64,000 nt of DNA from Paraburkholderia ginsengisoli NBRC 100965 (GCF_000739735.1 NZ_BBJF01000011.1:186001-250000); one strand, 5' to 3'; positions 17,963 to 27,250 are shown, counted from the stretch's first letter. Notes: generated by a model not told the origin, from the sequence alone. A program made the numbers and translations.

Positions 17963-19279
17963 CTACCACGCGCTTTCCGACGTTGCCGCCACACGCGGCA
18001 ACACTTCGAACGGAAAGCTCATCAAGACCCGCAAGCCACGGCCGCCGTGGTTGCCGATCTCCCACTCGCCGCCCGCCCGCCGCACCAGCCGCTCGACGAT
18101 CGCAAGCCCGAGTCCGCTATGGCCATTGCCGCCGCGCGCCGGATCGAGCCGCACGAACGGCCGGCTCGCGTTGATCAGATCCTGGGCGGCGATCCCGCTG
18201 CCGTTGTCGCTCACCGACAGCGTGAAGCCTTGCGCGGTGCGCGCGGTGGCGACGGTGACCGGCGGCGCGCCGTACGCATGCGCGTTATCCAGCAGGTTCG
18301 ACAGGATGCGGTCGAGCGTGGCCGCGGGCAGCAGAAACGCCGGCCCCGCGTTCAGCTCGGTCTGCACGGTGGGCGCACCCGCGGCCACCGCGCGATAACT
18401 GCGCACGACCCGCTCGCACTGCGCGTCCACTTCGACGGCTTCGCTGCGATCGGCGCCGTCGTGTGCGAACACCAGGAACTGCTCGACGATATGCGTCATC
18501 GAATCGACGTCACGCACCACGCCGTCGCGCATCTTCACTTCGTCCATCATTTCCGCGCGCAACCGCAAACGTGCGAGCGGTGTTTTCAGATCATGCGCGA
18601 CACCGGCCAGCATCACCGCGCGATCGTTCTCGGTGCGGGCCACTTCCTGCACCATCTGATTGAAGCCGTGTGTCAGTTGCCGCAACTCGCGCGGACCGCG
18701 CTCCGGCACCGGCGGCACCGGCAGGCCGCGGCCGAAACGCGCCACCGCCTGGGCCAGCGAGCGCAGCGGCTGCTGCAACGCCCACGCGGCGAACAGCGCC
18801 GCCATTACCGCGAACGAGAAAATGATGGCCAGCCACAGCACCGTGCGGTCGAGCGAGCGCGGCATGCGCAACGGCTGCATCGGCACGACGATCCAGCTGT
18901 GATCTGCAGCCGCGCGCACCCATAGCGTGGGCGGACGCCCGGGCAAACCGACCCGCACCTGGGTGTCGGACGGCATGCGCTCGCGAACGTCCTCGACGAA
19001 ACGTTCGAGCGGGGGCGGCATTTCCTCGTTTTCGGGCGGCACGTCGGAACTCGCGGGGTCGACCAGTTTGACGCGCGACGGCAACGGCTGGTCCGGCGTA
19101 CGGGCGACGTGCTGGCGCACCGCGTCGACGAGGAAGGTGGCTTCCTCGACCGCGTAGCGCGTTTGCAACTGGTTGCGTTCGAGCCGCATCAGCGCATACC
19201 ACGCGAAGTGCGACAGCATCAACACCGCGACGACTAGCAGCGCTAGTCGCCCGAACAGCGAGTCAATGGGCCGGCGCAT
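17963..19279 (-). CDS. Sensor histidine kinase, EnvZ/CpxA type
   Basis: 438 residues: membrane helix 11-30, a ~115-residue periplasmic sensor, second helix about 146-168, HAMP linker, phospho-acceptor His229 in GVAHDLKTPLARLR, then the ATPase with N box (LLDNAHAYG), G1 (DNGSGI) and G2 (GLGLAIVERLV). It overlaps the response regulator gene by 17 bases and so is translated with it. Divergent from a Spy/CpxP-like periplasmic protein gene, which suggests an envelope-stress or metal-sensing role; that is inference from context. Confidence 0.95.
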   Translation of the reverse strand: MRRPIDSLFGRLALLVVAVLMLSHFAWYALMRLERNQLQTRYAVEEATFLVDAVRQHVARTPDQPLPSRVKLVDPASSDVPPENEEMPPPLERFVEDVRERMPSDTQVRVGLPGRPPTLWVRAAADHSWIVVPMQPLRMPRSLDRTVLWLAIIFSFAVMAALFAAWALQQPLRSLAQAVARFGRGLPVPPVPERGPRELRQLTHGFNQMVQEVARTENDRAVMLAGVAHDLKTPLARLRLRAEMMDEVKMRDGVVRDVDSMTHIVEQFLVFAHDGADRSEAVEVDAQCERVVRSYRAVAAGAPTVQTELNAGPAFLLPAATLDRILSNLLDNAHAYGAPPVTVATARTAQGFTLSVSDNGSGIAAQDLINASRPFVRLDPARGGNGHSGLGLAIVERLVRRAGGEWEIGNHGGRGLRVLMSFPFEVLPRVAATSESAW

Positions 19280-19988
19280 GTTGCTCGCCGTCGGGCACGA
19301 ACACGTAGCCGCGCCCGCGCACGGTCTGAATGAAGCGCGGCGTGGACGGATCGGTTTCGAGGATGCGGCGCAGGCGCCACACCTGCACGTCGATGCCGCG
19401 GTCGGTGCCGTCGTATTCGGGACCGTGCAGCAGTTCGAGCAGGCGCTCGCGCGTGAGCGTGCGCATCGGATGGTTGACGAAGATCTTCAGCAACGCGAAT
19501 TCGCTACCCGACAGCGTGAGCGGCTTGTCTTCCAGATGCAGCGTGCGCGATTGGAAGTCGAGCGTGAAGCGGCCGAAGTTGAACGGCTCGCGCTGCTCCG
19601 GCGCCGCCGCCGACGGCAGCGTGCGACGCCGCCGCAGCACCGCCTGCACGCGCGCGAGCAACTCGCGCGGATTGAACGGCTTGCCGAGGTAGTCGTCCGC
19701 GCCGAGCTCCAGCCCGACGATACGGTCGACGTCGTCCGCACGCGCGGTGAGCATGATCACCGGGATGTCGTCGCCCGATGCGCGCAGCTTGCGCAGCGCG
19801 GTGAGTCCATCGACGCCGGGCATCATCAGATCGAGCACGATCAGATCGGGACGCTCGCGTTCGAGCCTGCGTTCGAGCGAGCCCGCGTCGTGCAGTACCG
19901 ACACTTCGATGCCCTGGCGGGCCAGATAGTCGCGCAGCAGGTCGCGCAATTCGACGTCGTCGTCGACAACAAGTATTTGAGTAGCCAT
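19263..19988 (-). CDS. OmpR-family response regulator
   Basis: 241 residues: receiver domain with acidic cluster DDD (9-11), phospho-acceptor Asp53 and KPF near 103-105, then a winged-helix DNA-binding domain ending in RFIQTVRGRGYVFVPDG. Partner of the overlapping histidine kinase. Its start is divergent from a Spy-like gene, and the shared upstream region holds two 10-bp-period direct repeats that look like binding sites for this type of regulator (see 20045-20088). Confidence 0.96.
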   Translation of the reverse strand: MATQILVVDDDVELRDLLRDYLARQGIEVSVLHDAGSLERRLERERPDLIVLDLMMPGVDGLTALRKLRASGDDIPVIMLTARADDVDRIVGLELGADDYLGKPFNPRELLARVQAVLRRRRTLPSAAAPEQREPFNFGRFTLDFQSRTLHLEDKPLTLSGSEFALLKIFVNHPMRTLTRERLLELLHGPEYDGTDRGIDVQVWRLRRILETDPSTPRFIQTVRGRGYVFVPDGEQHAPAH

Positions 19989-20044
19989 GGAATGAAGTTT
20001 AACGCGCAGCTGGAAGGGTTTTCGTTAACCGATGCCCCTCAAGG

Positions 20045-20088
20045 GTTACCGGGTGTTACGGTGAAAGGCGCACGTAATGGTCAGTAAT
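20045..20088. promoter_or_regulatory. Two candidate OmpR/CpxR-type direct-repeat operators
   Basis: GTTAC-CGGGT-GTTAC at 20045-20059 and GTAAT-GGTCA-GTAAT at 20074-20088. Each is a direct repeat of five bases with a five-base spacer, the arrangement of CpxR boxes (GTAAA-N5-GTAAA). A further GTTAA lies 21 bases upstream at 20024, in helical phase. They sit between the divergent response regulator and the Spy-like gene. A 7-bp inverted repeat (ACACAGC 20108-20114 / GCTGTGT 20134-20140) is also present. Confidence 0.5.
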
Positions 20089-20207
20089 AGCCGCATCAAG
20101 CCGCGTAACACAGCAATCGGCGCGCTTCTCTACGCTGTGTCTTACCGAATGCAGGCAGTCCACATGACCGGTTGCATCGTCGGCTATTCCATTACAAGGA
20201 GCCTTAT

Positions 20208-20744
20208 ATGTCCACCAAAAAGATGTCGCGCGTTCTCGCCGTTGCCGCCACCGCCCTCGCCATCGGCACGGGTGCCGCCTTTGCCGCACAACCCGCCACG
20301 CATGACGGCCGCGGCGGTCCCGGCGGCATGCACGGTCACTTCATGAAGCAACTGACGCAGCTGCACGACCAGTTGAAGCTGAACGCGGATCAGGAAAAGC
20401 AGTGGCAAGCCGCGCTCGACACGATGAAGCAGGGTCACGAAGCAATGCGCGCCAATCACGAGCAGATGAAGAACCAGTTCAAGGCTGCGCAGCAACAGCC
20501 GATCCTGGATCTGAACGCAATGGCCGCCGCGCATCAGCAGGTCGAGCAGAAGGACGCGCAACTGCGTCAGCAAACCACCGACGCCTGGCTGAAGTTCTAC
20601 AACGGCCTGAACGACCAGCAGAAGACCACCGTCAGTACGGCGCTGAAGCAGCGCTTCGCGAAGATGGAGTCGCGTCACGAGAAGATGCGCGAGCGCTGGG
20701 AGCATCACAAGGGCGCGGCATCGGCGCCGGCTGCCAGCCAATAA
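20208..20744 (+). CDS. Spy/CpxP-like periplasmic protein (LTXXQ family)
   Basis: 178 residues. Signal peptide of about 26 residues ending near AAFA. The mature part is almost wholly helical and rich in Gln, Lys, Met and His (LHDQLKLNADQEKQWQAALD), as in Spy/CpxP chaperone-type proteins with LTxxQ-like repeats. An AAGGAG ribosome-binding site fixes the ATG at 20208, not the longer frame. Divergent from an OmpR/EnvZ-type pair, probably its regulators. Likely function: periplasmic chaperone or metal/envelope-stress sensor. Confidence 0.85.
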   Translation: MSTKKMSRVLAVAATALAIGTGAAFAAQPATHDGRGGPGGMHGHFMKQLTQLHDQLKLNADQEKQWQAALDTMKQGHEAMRANHEQMKNQFKAAQQQPILDLNAMAAAHQQVEQKDAQLRQQTTDAWLKFYNGLNDQQKTTVSTALKQRFAKMESRHEKMRERWEHHKGAASAPAASQ

Positions 20745-20802
20745 GCGGTATGTGATCGCGAGCAAGGCGGCGCTGCCCGGCCGCCTCGCCCACGATACAA
20801 AC

Positions 20803-20835
20803 AAAAACGCCACGGAAATTTTCCGTGGCGTTTTT
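20803..20835. terminator. Bidirectional intrinsic terminator
   Basis: Near-perfect palindrome AAAAACGCCACGGAAA / TTTTCCGTGGCGTTTTT between the converging Spy-like and pirin genes. Confidence 0.88.
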
Positions 20836-20887
20836 GCGTGGGGCTTTGGTTTTTAGCGGCGAGGTCGTCCCGCCGAACGAACTTCAA

Positions 20888-21598
20888 TCAGCCATTCAGT
20901 TGCCCAAGATCAAACAACAGCACTTCTGCGTTGTCGCCATTGTCGAGCGTCACCGTATCGGTCTCGCTGAGCTTGGCGGCGTCGCCCGTCTTGAGCGCCT
21001 GGCCGTTCACCGTCACTGCGCCGCGCGCCACGTGCACGTACGCGAGCCGCCCTTTCGGCAGAGTGAACGTGACGGCCTCCGCGCCGTCGATCAACCCCGC
21101 GTAAATCGAGGCGTCCGCGTGAATCGTCACCGAGCCGTCGCGGCCGTCGGGCGACGCGACCACGCGCAGACGGCCGCGCTTGTCGGCGGCGTCGAAGCGC
21201 TTTTCCTCGTAGCCAGGCTGATCGCCCGCGCGCTTCGGAATCACCCAGATCTGCAGCAGATGCGCGGGTTCGTCCTGCGACGCGTTGAACTCGCTGTGCT
21301 GCACGCCGGTCCCCGCACTCATGCGCTGCACGTCGCCGGGACGGATGGTCGAGCCGTTGCCCATACTGTCGCGATGCGCGAGCGCGCCCTCGAGCACGTA
21401 CGTGACGATCTCCATGTCGCGATGACCGTGCGTGCCGAAGCCCTCGCCGCCGGCGATGCGGTCTTCGTTGATGACGCGCAGCGGACCGAAGTGCACGTGC
21501 TGCGGGTCGCGGTAGTCGGCGAACGAGAAGCTGTGATACGAGTCGAGCCAGCCGTGGTTGGCATGGCCGCGTTCTTCGGAACGGCGAATCTCGATCAT
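20888..21598 (-). CDS. Pirin family protein (YhhW-like cupin)
   Basis: 236 residues with two cupin halves. The N-terminal half holds the metal ligands His57, His59 (THGHRDMEIVTYVLEG), His101 and Glu103 (VQHSEFN), the classic pirin site. Some members, such as E. coli YhhW, show quercetin 2,3-dioxygenase activity; the natural substrate is unknown. Cytoplasmic, no signal peptide. Starts at ATG 21598 with family-typical MIEIRRSEERG. Confidence 0.93.
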   Translation of the reverse strand: MIEIRRSEERGHANHGWLDSYHSFSFADYRDPQHVHFGPLRVINEDRIAGGEGFGTHGHRDMEIVTYVLEGALAHRDSMGNGSTIRPGDVQRMSAGTGVQHSEFNASQDEPAHLLQIWVIPKRAGDQPGYEEKRFDAADKRGRLRVVASPDGRDGSVTIHADASIYAGLIDGAEAVTFTLPKGRLAYVHVARGAVTVNGQALKTGDAAKLSETDTVTLDNGDNAEVLLFDLGQLNG

Positions 21599-22175
21599 GG
21601 AAGCACTCCTGGTGAGTAAATAACGATGGCAAGAATGTATGGGCAGCGCGCTCGCGAAACAATCGGCACCGGCGCACCGTTTCGTTCCATAAATACGCGC
21701 AATCGGTTGGTAGTGTGCACCAGGTGTTCGGGCGTGGCGGACGAGTCATCCGCGCCAACCCAACTTGCACCGAAATGTCCGCCACACGGTCGCTCACACT
21801 TGCACAGCAACCGAACCAGCAGCACTAACCACCACCCCACAACGTCGCGCACGCACAACGCCCGCAGCCGCCAGAAAGCCCTCGTCGGCGTGCCGCACTG
21901 GCGCCTCGTCACTCTTCGGGTAAAATACCGCGCTTTTCAAGACGCGTGGGCGCCCAAGGCGCGCCGGCGGACCCGGCACGGTTGGCCGCGAACTGCTTGC
22001 GGCGGCCTTCAGGTCCGCGCCAGGCTTCCTCGACGCGTCGAAAAAGCCGCCCGCCGGAGCGCAGCAGCATCCCGCGCGGCGCAACAATTTTGACCGCCTA
22101 GAATAGCGACGGCCGGCCCAGCGCCGGCGGTCGCCGGTCGAATCACCACGACGATCAGTTTGATCCAGGAGAATC
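21599..22175. other. 577-base divergent intergenic region
   Basis: No gene seen. It separates pirin (minus) from the amino acid binding protein (plus). TAAAAT near 21920 could be a -10 element for the transporter; the rest contains only G/C-rich short frames. Confidence 0.3.
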
Positions 22176-22952
22176 ATGAAGAAGTTCGCACTGTGCGTGG
22201 CGCTTGCGCTCATGGCCACCGGCGCGATGGCGAAAGAGTGGAAGACCGTGCGCATCGGCGTGGACGCCAGCTACCCGCCGTTCGAATCGAAGGCGGCCAG
22301 CGGCGACATCGTCGGCTTCGACGTCGACCTGACCCGCGCGCTGTGCGCGAAGATGAACGTGAAGTGCGTGTGGGTCGAACAGGATCTCGACGGCATCATC
22401 CCGGCATTGAAGGCTCGCAAGTTCGACGCGATCGTGTCGTCGCTGACCGTCACCGACAAGCGCCGCGAGCAGATCGACTTCTCCGACAAGCTGTTCGACG
22501 CCCCCGCGCGCATGATCGCCAAGGCCGGTTCACCGCTGCTGCCCACGGTCGAATCGCTGAAGGGCAAACGCGTCGGCGTCGAGCAGGGTTCGACTCAGGA
22601 AGCCTATGCGAAAGTCTGGTGGGAGCCCAAGGGCGTGATCGTGGTGCCTTACCAGAATCAGGATCAGGTGTACGCCGACCTCGCGTCGGGCCGCCTCGAC
22701 GCCGCGCTGCAGGATGAAATTCAGGCCGACGCTGGCTTCCTGAAGACGCCGCGCGGCAAGGGCTTCGGCTTCGCCGGCCCGGCGGTGAAGGACCCGAAGA
22801 CGATCGGCGACGGCACCGCGATCGGCCTGCGCAAGAGCGACGCCGATCTGAAGGCGATGTTCAACAAGGCGCTGACCCAGGTCCACCAGGACGGCACGTT
22901 CAGGAAGCTGGAAAAGCAGTACTTCGACTTCGACATTTACCCGGCACGCTGA
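22176..22952 (+). CDS. Periplasmic binding protein of cationic amino acid ABC transporter (ArgT/HisJ family)
   Basis: 258 residues. Signal peptide (about 1-19, ending AMA-K). The mature protein starts with the family block RIGVDASYPPFESK and contains FDVDLTRALC, DFDAIVSSLTVTDKR-like sequence (RKFDAIVSSLTVTDKRREQI) and YADLASGRLDAALQDE. It binds lysine, arginine, ornithine or histidine and delivers it to the HisQM-HisP complex encoded downstream. Strong ribosome-binding site (AGGAG). A stable hairpin just after the stop may allow more binding protein than permease to be made. Confidence 0.94.
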   Translation: MKKFALCVALALMATGAMAKEWKTVRIGVDASYPPFESKAASGDIVGFDVDLTRALCAKMNVKCVWVEQDLDGIIPALKARKFDAIVSSLTVTDKRREQIDFSDKLFDAPARMIAKAGSPLLPTVESLKGKRVGVEQGSTQEAYAKVWWEPKGVIVVPYQNQDQVYADLASGRLDAALQDEIQADAGFLKTPRGKGFGFAGPAVKDPKTIGDGTAIGLRKSDADLKAMFNKALTQVHQDGTFRKLEKQYFDFDIYPAR

Positions 22953-23269
22953 GCCGGGCGCCGAGCCGCTTGCCAGGCAGGCGGCCGCAACATGTAGCAA
23001 CGCAGCACCGCGAAACTCGGGGCTCGCCCGCATGGGCTTTCCCGGGGCTTCGTAATAGAGTCGGAAGGTCGGCGGTAGAGTCAAAAGCAGTTTCGAGACA
23101 AGAGTCCCAAAAGCGCGCTGCACGGCCGGCAACGTCCATGCAGTCATGATTTGCACAGCGGTGCGCTGTGCGCCGCAGGTCACAGCGAGCATCACACTCG
23201 CGGCAAACGCGGCGCAGAGCTGGCCGCGTCTTTCGCGGTGCGTCGCAAACGCATCGTCAAGGACCCCAT
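22953..23269 (+). other. Intergenic region with hairpin between binding protein and permease genes
   Basis: 317 bases. Thirteen bases after the stop, GCCGCTTGCC (22965-22974), A, GGCAGGCGGC (22976-22985) form a 10-bp stem with one G-U pair and a one-base loop as drawn (in practice 9 bp with a 3-base loop), without a T-run. It could slow or partly end transcription or protect the upstream mRNA. No gene seen. Confidence 0.4.
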
Positions 23270-23959
23270 ATGTTCCTTCAAGGCTACGGCCCGCTGCTTC
23301 TCAACGGCACCTGGCAAACCGTCAAACTGGCGGTGTTGTCGCTGGTGTTCGCCTTCGTGCTGGGTCTGCTCGGCGCGGCGGCGAAACTGTCGAAGAACCG
23401 TCTCTCGTACGGCGTCGGCACGCTCTACACCACGCTCGTGCGCGGCGTGCCCGACCTCGTGCTGATGCTGCTGCTGTTCTACAGCATCCAGATCTGGCTG
23501 AACAACCTGACCGACGTGCTCGGCTGGGAGCAGATCGACATCGACCCGTTCGTGGCCGGCGTCGCGGTGCTCGGCTTCATCTACGGCGCGTACTTCACCG
23601 AGACGTTCCGCGGCGCGTTTCTCGCGGTGCCACGCGGTCAGCTCGAAGCGGGCGCGGCCTACGGCATGACGAACTGGCAGGTATTCGCGCGCGTGATGTT
23701 CCCGCAGATGATGCGTTTCGCGCTGCCCGGCATCGGCAATAACTGGCAGGTGATGGTCAAGGCCACCGCGCTGGTGTCGATCATCGGTCTCGCGGACGTC
23801 GTGAAGGCTTCGCAGGATGCCGGCAAGGGCACGCTACGGTTCTTCTTCTTCACCCTGCTCGCCGGGGCGATCTATCTCGTCATCACCACAGTGTCCAACT
23901 TCGTGCTGATGTACCTCGAAAAGCGTTACTCGACCGGCGTGCGAAAGGCGGACCTATGA
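23270..23959 (+). CDS. hisQ: Cationic amino acid ABC transporter permease HisQ
   Basis: 229 residues, five to six membrane helices, His/Glu/Gln/Arg-type permease fold. The EAA loop is GQLEAGAAYGMTNWQVFARVMFPQ. Pairs with HisM. I chose ATG 23270 (MFLQGYGPLLLNG, the family start, with AAGGA upstream) over a longer frame opening at 23168. Overlaps hisM by four bases (ATGA), so the two subunits are coupled. Confidence 0.94.
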   Translation: MFLQGYGPLLLNGTWQTVKLAVLSLVFAFVLGLLGAAAKLSKNRLSYGVGTLYTTLVRGVPDLVLMLLLFYSIQIWLNNLTDVLGWEQIDIDPFVAGVAVLGFIYGAYFTETFRGAFLAVPRGQLEAGAAYGMTNWQVFARVMFPQMMRFALPGIGNNWQVMVKATALVSIIGLADVVKASQDAGKGTLRFFFFTLLAGAIYLVITTVSNFVLMYLEKRYSTGVRKADL

Positions 23960-24669
23960 TCGCGATCCTGCAGGAATACTGGCGCAACTACCTCTTCACC
24001 GATGGCTACCGCTTCACCGGCCTCGCGATCACGATGTGGCTGCTGGTCGTGTCGATCGGCCTCGGCTTCTGCCTGTCGATTCCGCTCGCGGTCGCGCGGG
24101 TGTCGAAGAAGAAGTGGCTCTCCCGCCTCGTGTGGCTGTATACGTACATCTTTCGCGGCACGCCGCTGTATGTGCAACTGCTGCTCTGCTACACCGGTTT
24201 GTACAGCCTCGAAATCATCCGCAACAACGAGCTGACCAACGCGTTCTTTCGCGACGGCATGCATTGCACGCTGCTCGCCTTCACGCTGAACACCTGCGCG
24301 TACACCACCGAGATTTTCGCCGGCGCGATCCGGGCGACGCCGTATGGCGAGATCGAAGCGGCGCGCGCGTACGGGATGTCGTCGTTCACGCTGTACCGGC
24401 GGGTGATTCTGCCGTCGGCGCTGCGCCGCGCGCTGCCCTACTACAGCAACGAAGTGATCCTGATGCTGCACGCCACGACCGTCGCCTTCACCGCGACCGT
24501 GCCGGACATTCTCAAGATCGCCCGCGACGTGAACTCGGCGACGTATCAGTCGTTCAACGCGTTCGGTATCGCGGCGCTGCTCTATCTGTGTATTTCTTTC
24601 GCGCTCGTGTGGCTGTTCCGCCGCGCCGAGCGCCGCTGGCTCGCTTACCTGCGGCCGCAAGGCAAGTAA
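23956..24669 (+). CDS. hisM: Cationic amino acid ABC transporter permease HisM
   Basis: 237 residues, same permease family as HisQ, with EAA loop EIEAARAYGMSSFTLYRRVI and the FRGTPLYVQLLL block typical of amino acid permeases. Forms the heterodimeric channel with HisQ. Start overlaps the hisQ stop. The ATPase gene follows after 48 bases. Confidence 0.94.
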   Translation: MIAILQEYWRNYLFTDGYRFTGLAITMWLLVVSIGLGFCLSIPLAVARVSKKKWLSRLVWLYTYIFRGTPLYVQLLLCYTGLYSLEIIRNNELTNAFFRDGMHCTLLAFTLNTCAYTTEIFAGAIRATPYGEIEAARAYGMSSFTLYRRVILPSALRRALPYYSNEVILMLHATTVAFTATVPDILKIARDVNSATYQSFNAFGIAALLYLCISFALVWLFRRAERRWLAYLRPQGK

Positions 24670-24717
24670 AACCGGGCACCACCGTGCCTCTCGCAAGTAA
24701 GCTCGTCAAGGATCCTG

Positions 24718-25497
24718 ATGAACACCAAGAAGCAAAAGCTCTTCGTCGACGAGCTTCACAAACAGTACGGCGATAACGAAGTTCTCAAGGGCGTGTCGCT
24801 GAAGGCTAACGCCGGCGACGTGATCAGCGTGATCGGTTCGTCCGGCTCGGGCAAGAGCACGATGCTCCGCTGCATCAACTTTCTCGAACAGCCGAACTCG
24901 GGGCGCATCTTCGTCGATGGCGAAGAAGTGCGCACGCAGATCGGTAAAGCCGGTGCGCTGCGCGTGTCCGACCCGAAGCAACTGCAGCGCGTGCGCACCA
25001 AGTTGTCGATGGTGTTCCAGCACTTCAACCTGTGGTCGCACATGAACGTGATCGAGAACATCATCGAGGCGCCGGTCAACGTGCTGGGGCTGAAACGCAA
25101 AGAAGCCGAAGAGCGCGCCCGCGAATATCTGGAGAAGGTTGGCCTCGCGCCGCGCCTGGAGAAACAGTATCCGTCGCATCTGTCGGGCGGTCAGCAGCAG
25201 CGTGTGGCGATCGCTCGCGCGCTGGCGATGCACCCCGACGTCATGCTGTTCGACGAGCCGACCTCCGCGCTCGACCCCGAACTGGTCGGCGAAGTGCTGA
25301 AGGTCATGCAGACGCTCGCCGAAGAAGGCCGCACGATGATCGTCGTCACGCACGAGATGGCGTTCGCGCGCAACGTGTCGAATCACGTGATGTTTTTGCA
25401 TCAGGGCCGCGTCGAAGAAGAAGGCCATCCGGACGAGGTATTCAAAAACACGAAAAGCGAACGGCTTAAGCAGTTCCTTTCCGGAAGTCTCAAATAA
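24718..25497 (+). CDS. hisP: Cationic amino acid ABC transporter ATPase HisP
   Basis: 259 residues: Walker A GSSGSGKST (40-48), Q-loop FQHFNLW, signature LSGGQQQRVAIARAL, Walker B VMLFDEPTSALDPEL and switch His in VVTHEM. The insertion around VRTQIGKAGALRVSDPKQLQ is characteristic of HisP/AotP-type ATPases. Drives uptake of basic amino acids with HisQM and the binding protein. Last gene of the operon; a terminator follows. Confidence 0.95.
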   Translation: MNTKKQKLFVDELHKQYGDNEVLKGVSLKANAGDVISVIGSSGSGKSTMLRCINFLEQPNSGRIFVDGEEVRTQIGKAGALRVSDPKQLQRVRTKLSMVFQHFNLWSHMNVIENIIEAPVNVLGLKRKEAEERAREYLEKVGLAPRLEKQYPSHLSGGQQQRVAIARALAMHPDVMLFDEPTSALDPELVGEVLKVMQTLAEEGRTMIVVTHEMAFARNVSNHVMFLHQGRVEEEGHPDEVFKNTKSERLKQFLSGSLK

Positions 25498-25545
25498 TCA
25501 CGGCGCAAAGCCCGGTATTTGGGCTTTAAGCCGCATTGGCATTAC

Positions 25546-25572
25546 AAGGCGCTTACGAGCGCCTTTTTTGTT
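25546..25572 (+). terminator. Intrinsic terminator after hisP
   Basis: Stem AAGGCGCT (25546-25553), loop TACG, AGCGCCTT (25558-25565), then a T-run. Confidence 0.88.
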
Positions 25573-26086
25573 TTTTGCCGGACATTCCCGCCGTAAGGGC
25601 TGCGAAACCCCCTTCGCACCGGCTTCCCCCGTCGCCGATCCGCCCTACTCTGCCACTTTCAAAGCGTCAATAGTGGCAATCCTTAATCTTGCCCGCGCCG
25701 AGCCGTGATTCCCTTGCTGGGTAAGGCTTTGCACGCTTTTTCGGGTTGTTGCAACGGGTCATTGCACACATTCCTATTGCAATTTGGAGACACCACCAAA
25801 TGCCGGTACTAATTTCTTCTCCCAGTCCAGGGTATTTTTGATAAATTAGTAACCAAAGTAGCAAAACAAAGTTGATTAAAAGTAGTTTCACTTCAAAGCA
25901 CAGAGGAGAACCGGTCGGCGAGGGATCGGCATGACGAGCAGATAGCCCGAAGGCTACGCGTCAAGGCAGGAGACCCAATCCACCCGCTAATCTCCCTGGT
26001 ACCACCGATTTCTGTTCGGCACGGCTCGTGTCCGAACACCATTCGCAGTACTGGGTTTCATTTTTTGACAGGGTATGGAGGAGAAG
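25573..26086. other. Porin upstream region, AT-rich
   Basis: About 510 bases without a convincing gene. Bases 25740-25890 are strikingly AT-rich for this genome (CAATTTGGAGACACCACC, TTTTTGATAAATTAG), as expected for a strong, regulated porin promoter with a long leader. A 74-codon hydrophobic frame on the minus strand starts with GTG and is judged spurious. Confidence 0.4.
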
Positions 26087-27250
26087 ATGAAGAAAGCTTT
26101 GCTCGCCGCTGCGCTGATGTCGGCCGGGGTTGTTGCACACGCTCAAAGCAGCGTCACACTGTACGGCCGCCTCGATGCGGGCATCGAATACATGTCGGGT
26201 GTTCCGACCGGTGCCAACGCCAATGGCGCGGCCAACGGCAGCACGAACCGTTGGAAAGCTGAAAGCGGCGACTGGGGCACCAGCCTGTGGGGTTTGAAGG
26301 GCGTTGAGGACATCGGTGGCGGCAACAAGGTCCTGTTCCAGTTGGAAGGTTCGTTCAATACGATGACGGGCTCGGGCCCTGGCGGCGGCGGTCTCTTCAA
26401 TCGTTGGGCAACTGTCGGTCTGTCGAACGACCAGTACGGCACGTTCACGATGGGCCGCATGCTCTTCATCTCGAACGGCGTGTGGGACTTCGACCCGTTC
26501 GGTCAATCGAACTGGTCGTCGGCATCGCTGGTACGTGGCCGCAACTGGCCGCAATCGAGCAACAACTTCGCGTACCAGTCGCCGAAGATCGCAGGCTTTG
26601 ACTTCTACGGTCAATACGCTCTGTCGAACGCAACGAGCTGGAACGGCAATGGCACGACGGCGCAAGGCCGCGAAGCTGGCGCGCAGATCACGTACACGAA
26701 CTCGCTGTTCCAGATCCGCGGTATGTACGACGAAATCCGCAACCCGGCTAACGGCGCGTTGTACGGTCCGCAAGTCGGCATCATCAACCCGGCGGGTCCG
26801 AACGGTACGGCTGACGGCGGCGTGTTCTCCGCATCGCGCGAATACTCGGCGATGTTCAACATCTTCCTCGGTCAGTTCAAGATTCAGGGTGCTTACCAGG
26901 CAGTCCGTTCAGCAGGTGCAACTGGCGTTCTGCCGGGCCAACCGACCACCCTCGATCACGAATGGGGCGGGGTGACGTGGCAAGCAACGCCGGCTGCGGC
27001 GCTGATCGCTGCGGTCTACCACGTGAACGGCAACAATGGTGCAGGAAATGCGACGATCTACACGGTCGGCGGTTCGTACAACCTGTCCAAGCGCACGCTG
27101 TTCGACCTCCAGGTTGCATCGGTGCGTAACAGCCGCAACGCGAACTTCGGTTTGAATGCGAACAACCCTGGTCTGTCGACCGCAACGGATAACCCGCTGC
27201 CGGGTCGCGCACAAACCGGCGTGTACGCAGGTATTCAACACTCGTTCTAA
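26087..27250 (+). CDS. General (OpcP/Omp32-type) outer-membrane porin
   Basis: 387 residues. Signal peptide ends at VAHAQ-S; the mature start SSVTLYGRLDAGIEY and the C-terminal Phe (GVYAGIQHSF) are hallmarks of trimeric betaproteobacterial porins. The DIGGGNKVLFQLEG-like and FNRWATVGLSNDQYGTFTMGR blocks are family-typical. It forms a 16-strand diffusion channel for small hydrophilic solutes. The codon choice is highly biased, as for an abundant protein. GGAGGAG directly upstream fixes the ATG at 26087. Confidence 0.95.
   Translation: MKKALLAAALMSAGVVAHAQSSVTLYGRLDAGIEYMSGVPTGANANGAANGSTNRWKAESGDWGTSLWGLKGVEDIGGGNKVLFQLEGSFNTMTGSGPGGGGLFNRWATVGLSNDQYGTFTMGRMLFISNGVWDFDPFGQSNWSSASLVRGRNWPQSSNNFAYQSPKIAGFDFYGQYALSNATSWNGNGTTAQGREAGAQITYTNSLFQIRGMYDEIRNPANGALYGPQVGIINPAGPNGTADGGVFSASREYSAMFNIFLGQFKIQGAYQAVRSAGATGVLPGQPTTLDHEWGGVTWQATPAAALIAAVYHVNGNNGAGNATIYTVGGSYNLSKRTLFDLQVASVRNSRNANFGLNANNPGLSTATDNPLPGRAQTGVYAGIQHSF

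Noticed and set aside
25667..25891. 74-codon hydrophobic frame upstream of the porin
   Set aside because: GTG start, no ribosome-binding site, lies in the AT-rich porin promoter region where hydrophobic translations arise by chance.
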